A stretch of 5,135 bases of DNA, from NCBI GenBank assembly GCA_937864975.1, contig CALMDI010000865.1, positions 1-5,135 on the forward strand. Direction: 5' to 3'. Below the pieces are notes generated by a model. That model had not been told where the DNA came from. It saw only the letters and a list, made by a program, of their open reading frames with translations, and did not search any database. Position numbers and translations under genes: made by a program. Position 1 is the first letter of the stretch; every line of letters begins with the position of its first letter. This DNA is from an uncultured Chloroflexota bacterium. Lineage in GTDB: Bacteria > Chloroflexota > Anaerolineae > Aggregatilineales > Phototrophicaceae. This document shows, piece by piece, positions 4,920-5,135 of this stretch.

Positions 4920-5135
4920 ATGCGTAAGTTAAGCAGCCTCGCCCTTCCCTGGGCAACCGATTGGACAGCCGTTTTCGGCAGCGACAAGCCGCTCATCCTC
5001 GAAATCGGTTTCGGGCGCGGCGCGTTTCTGCTGCATCTGGCGCGAACCTTTCCCGACCATAACGTGATCGGGCTGGAGATTTCGAACCGCTGTCTGCTCG
5101 CCGCGGAGCGAGCCATCGAGCGGCATCGGCTACCG
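4920..5135 (+). CDS. trmB: tRNA (guanine-N7-)-methyltransferase TrmB, 5' part
   Basis: The frame runs open from ATG at 4920 to the window edge (72 residues), so it is cut only by the window. Residues 7-15 read 'LALPWATDW', followed by the TrmB motif I 'LILEIGFGRGAFLLHLA' (25-41), then 'FPDHNVIGLEIS' (44-55) with the acidic SAM-ribose residue Glu53. This is the characteristic TrmB start. The enzyme uses SAM to form m7G46 in the variable loop of tRNAs, in the cytoplasm. The full protein is usually about 210-240 residues, so the C-terminal two thirds lies outside. It follows the Trm9-like methyltransferase on the same strand after 62 bases and may share its transcript. No Shine-Dalgarno sequence precedes the ATG. 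Confidence 0.9.
   Translation, partial: MRKLSSLALPWATDWTAVFGSDKPLILEIGFGRGAFLLHLARTFPDHNVIGLEISNRCLLAAERAIERHRLP

Noticed and set aside
4460..5116. 218-residue minus-strand frame opposite the methyltransferase and trmB
   Set aside because: It is antisense to two genes with clear SAM-binding motifs and has a low-complexity Arg/Ser/Pro composition.

Overview
The window looks like a piece of a moderately GC-rich bacterial genome, probably from Chloroflexota (Anaerolineae-like). The grounds are indirect: a single-pass membrane protein with a long Thr/Pro-rich 'PTNTP'-style tail, a Uma2-family protein, an Elp3-type tRNA-modifying enzyme and a TrmB whose start resembles Chloroflexota versions. No rRNA or other phylogenetic marker is present, so the assignment is an inference.

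Layout. Positions 1-178 are an anomalous edge: about 44% GC in the first 100 bases (hand count, against 68% at 181-280), a CTG/CAG-type low-complexity stretch, and the point where an M42 aminopeptidase reading frame (minus strand, 841 to 179) stops after the N-terminal 60% or so of the usual protein. Next come a hairpin (889-912), a Pro-rich membrane-anchored protein (minus, 1506 to 925), a Uma2-family nuclease-fold protein (minus, 2158 to 1586) and a full-length Elp3-like radical SAM/GNAT tRNA enzyme (minus, 3988 to 2168). elp3 and uma2 are 9 bases apart, and the Shine-Dalgarno sequence of uma2 overlaps the elp3 stop codon, so they are very likely co-transcribed and coupled. A 143-base divergent intergenic region (3989-4131) is largely filled by an inverted-repeat element built of 8-9 base units. 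On the plus strand follow a class I SAM methyltransferase with Trm9/ALKBH8-like features (4132-4857) and the 5' end of trmB (4920 to the window edge).

How the genes may work together. Three neighbouring genes fit tRNA modification: Elp3 (carboxymethyl-type modification of wobble U34), a methyltransferase resembling the enzymes that in eukaryotes methylate the Elongator product cm5U to mcm5U, and TrmB (m7G46). The divergent elp3/Trm9-like pair is the most interesting feature: it suggests a compact bacterial version of the eukaryotic Elongator-Trm9 pathway. The Elp3 and TrmB calls are secure from motifs. The Trm9-like specificity and the pathway link are inferences.
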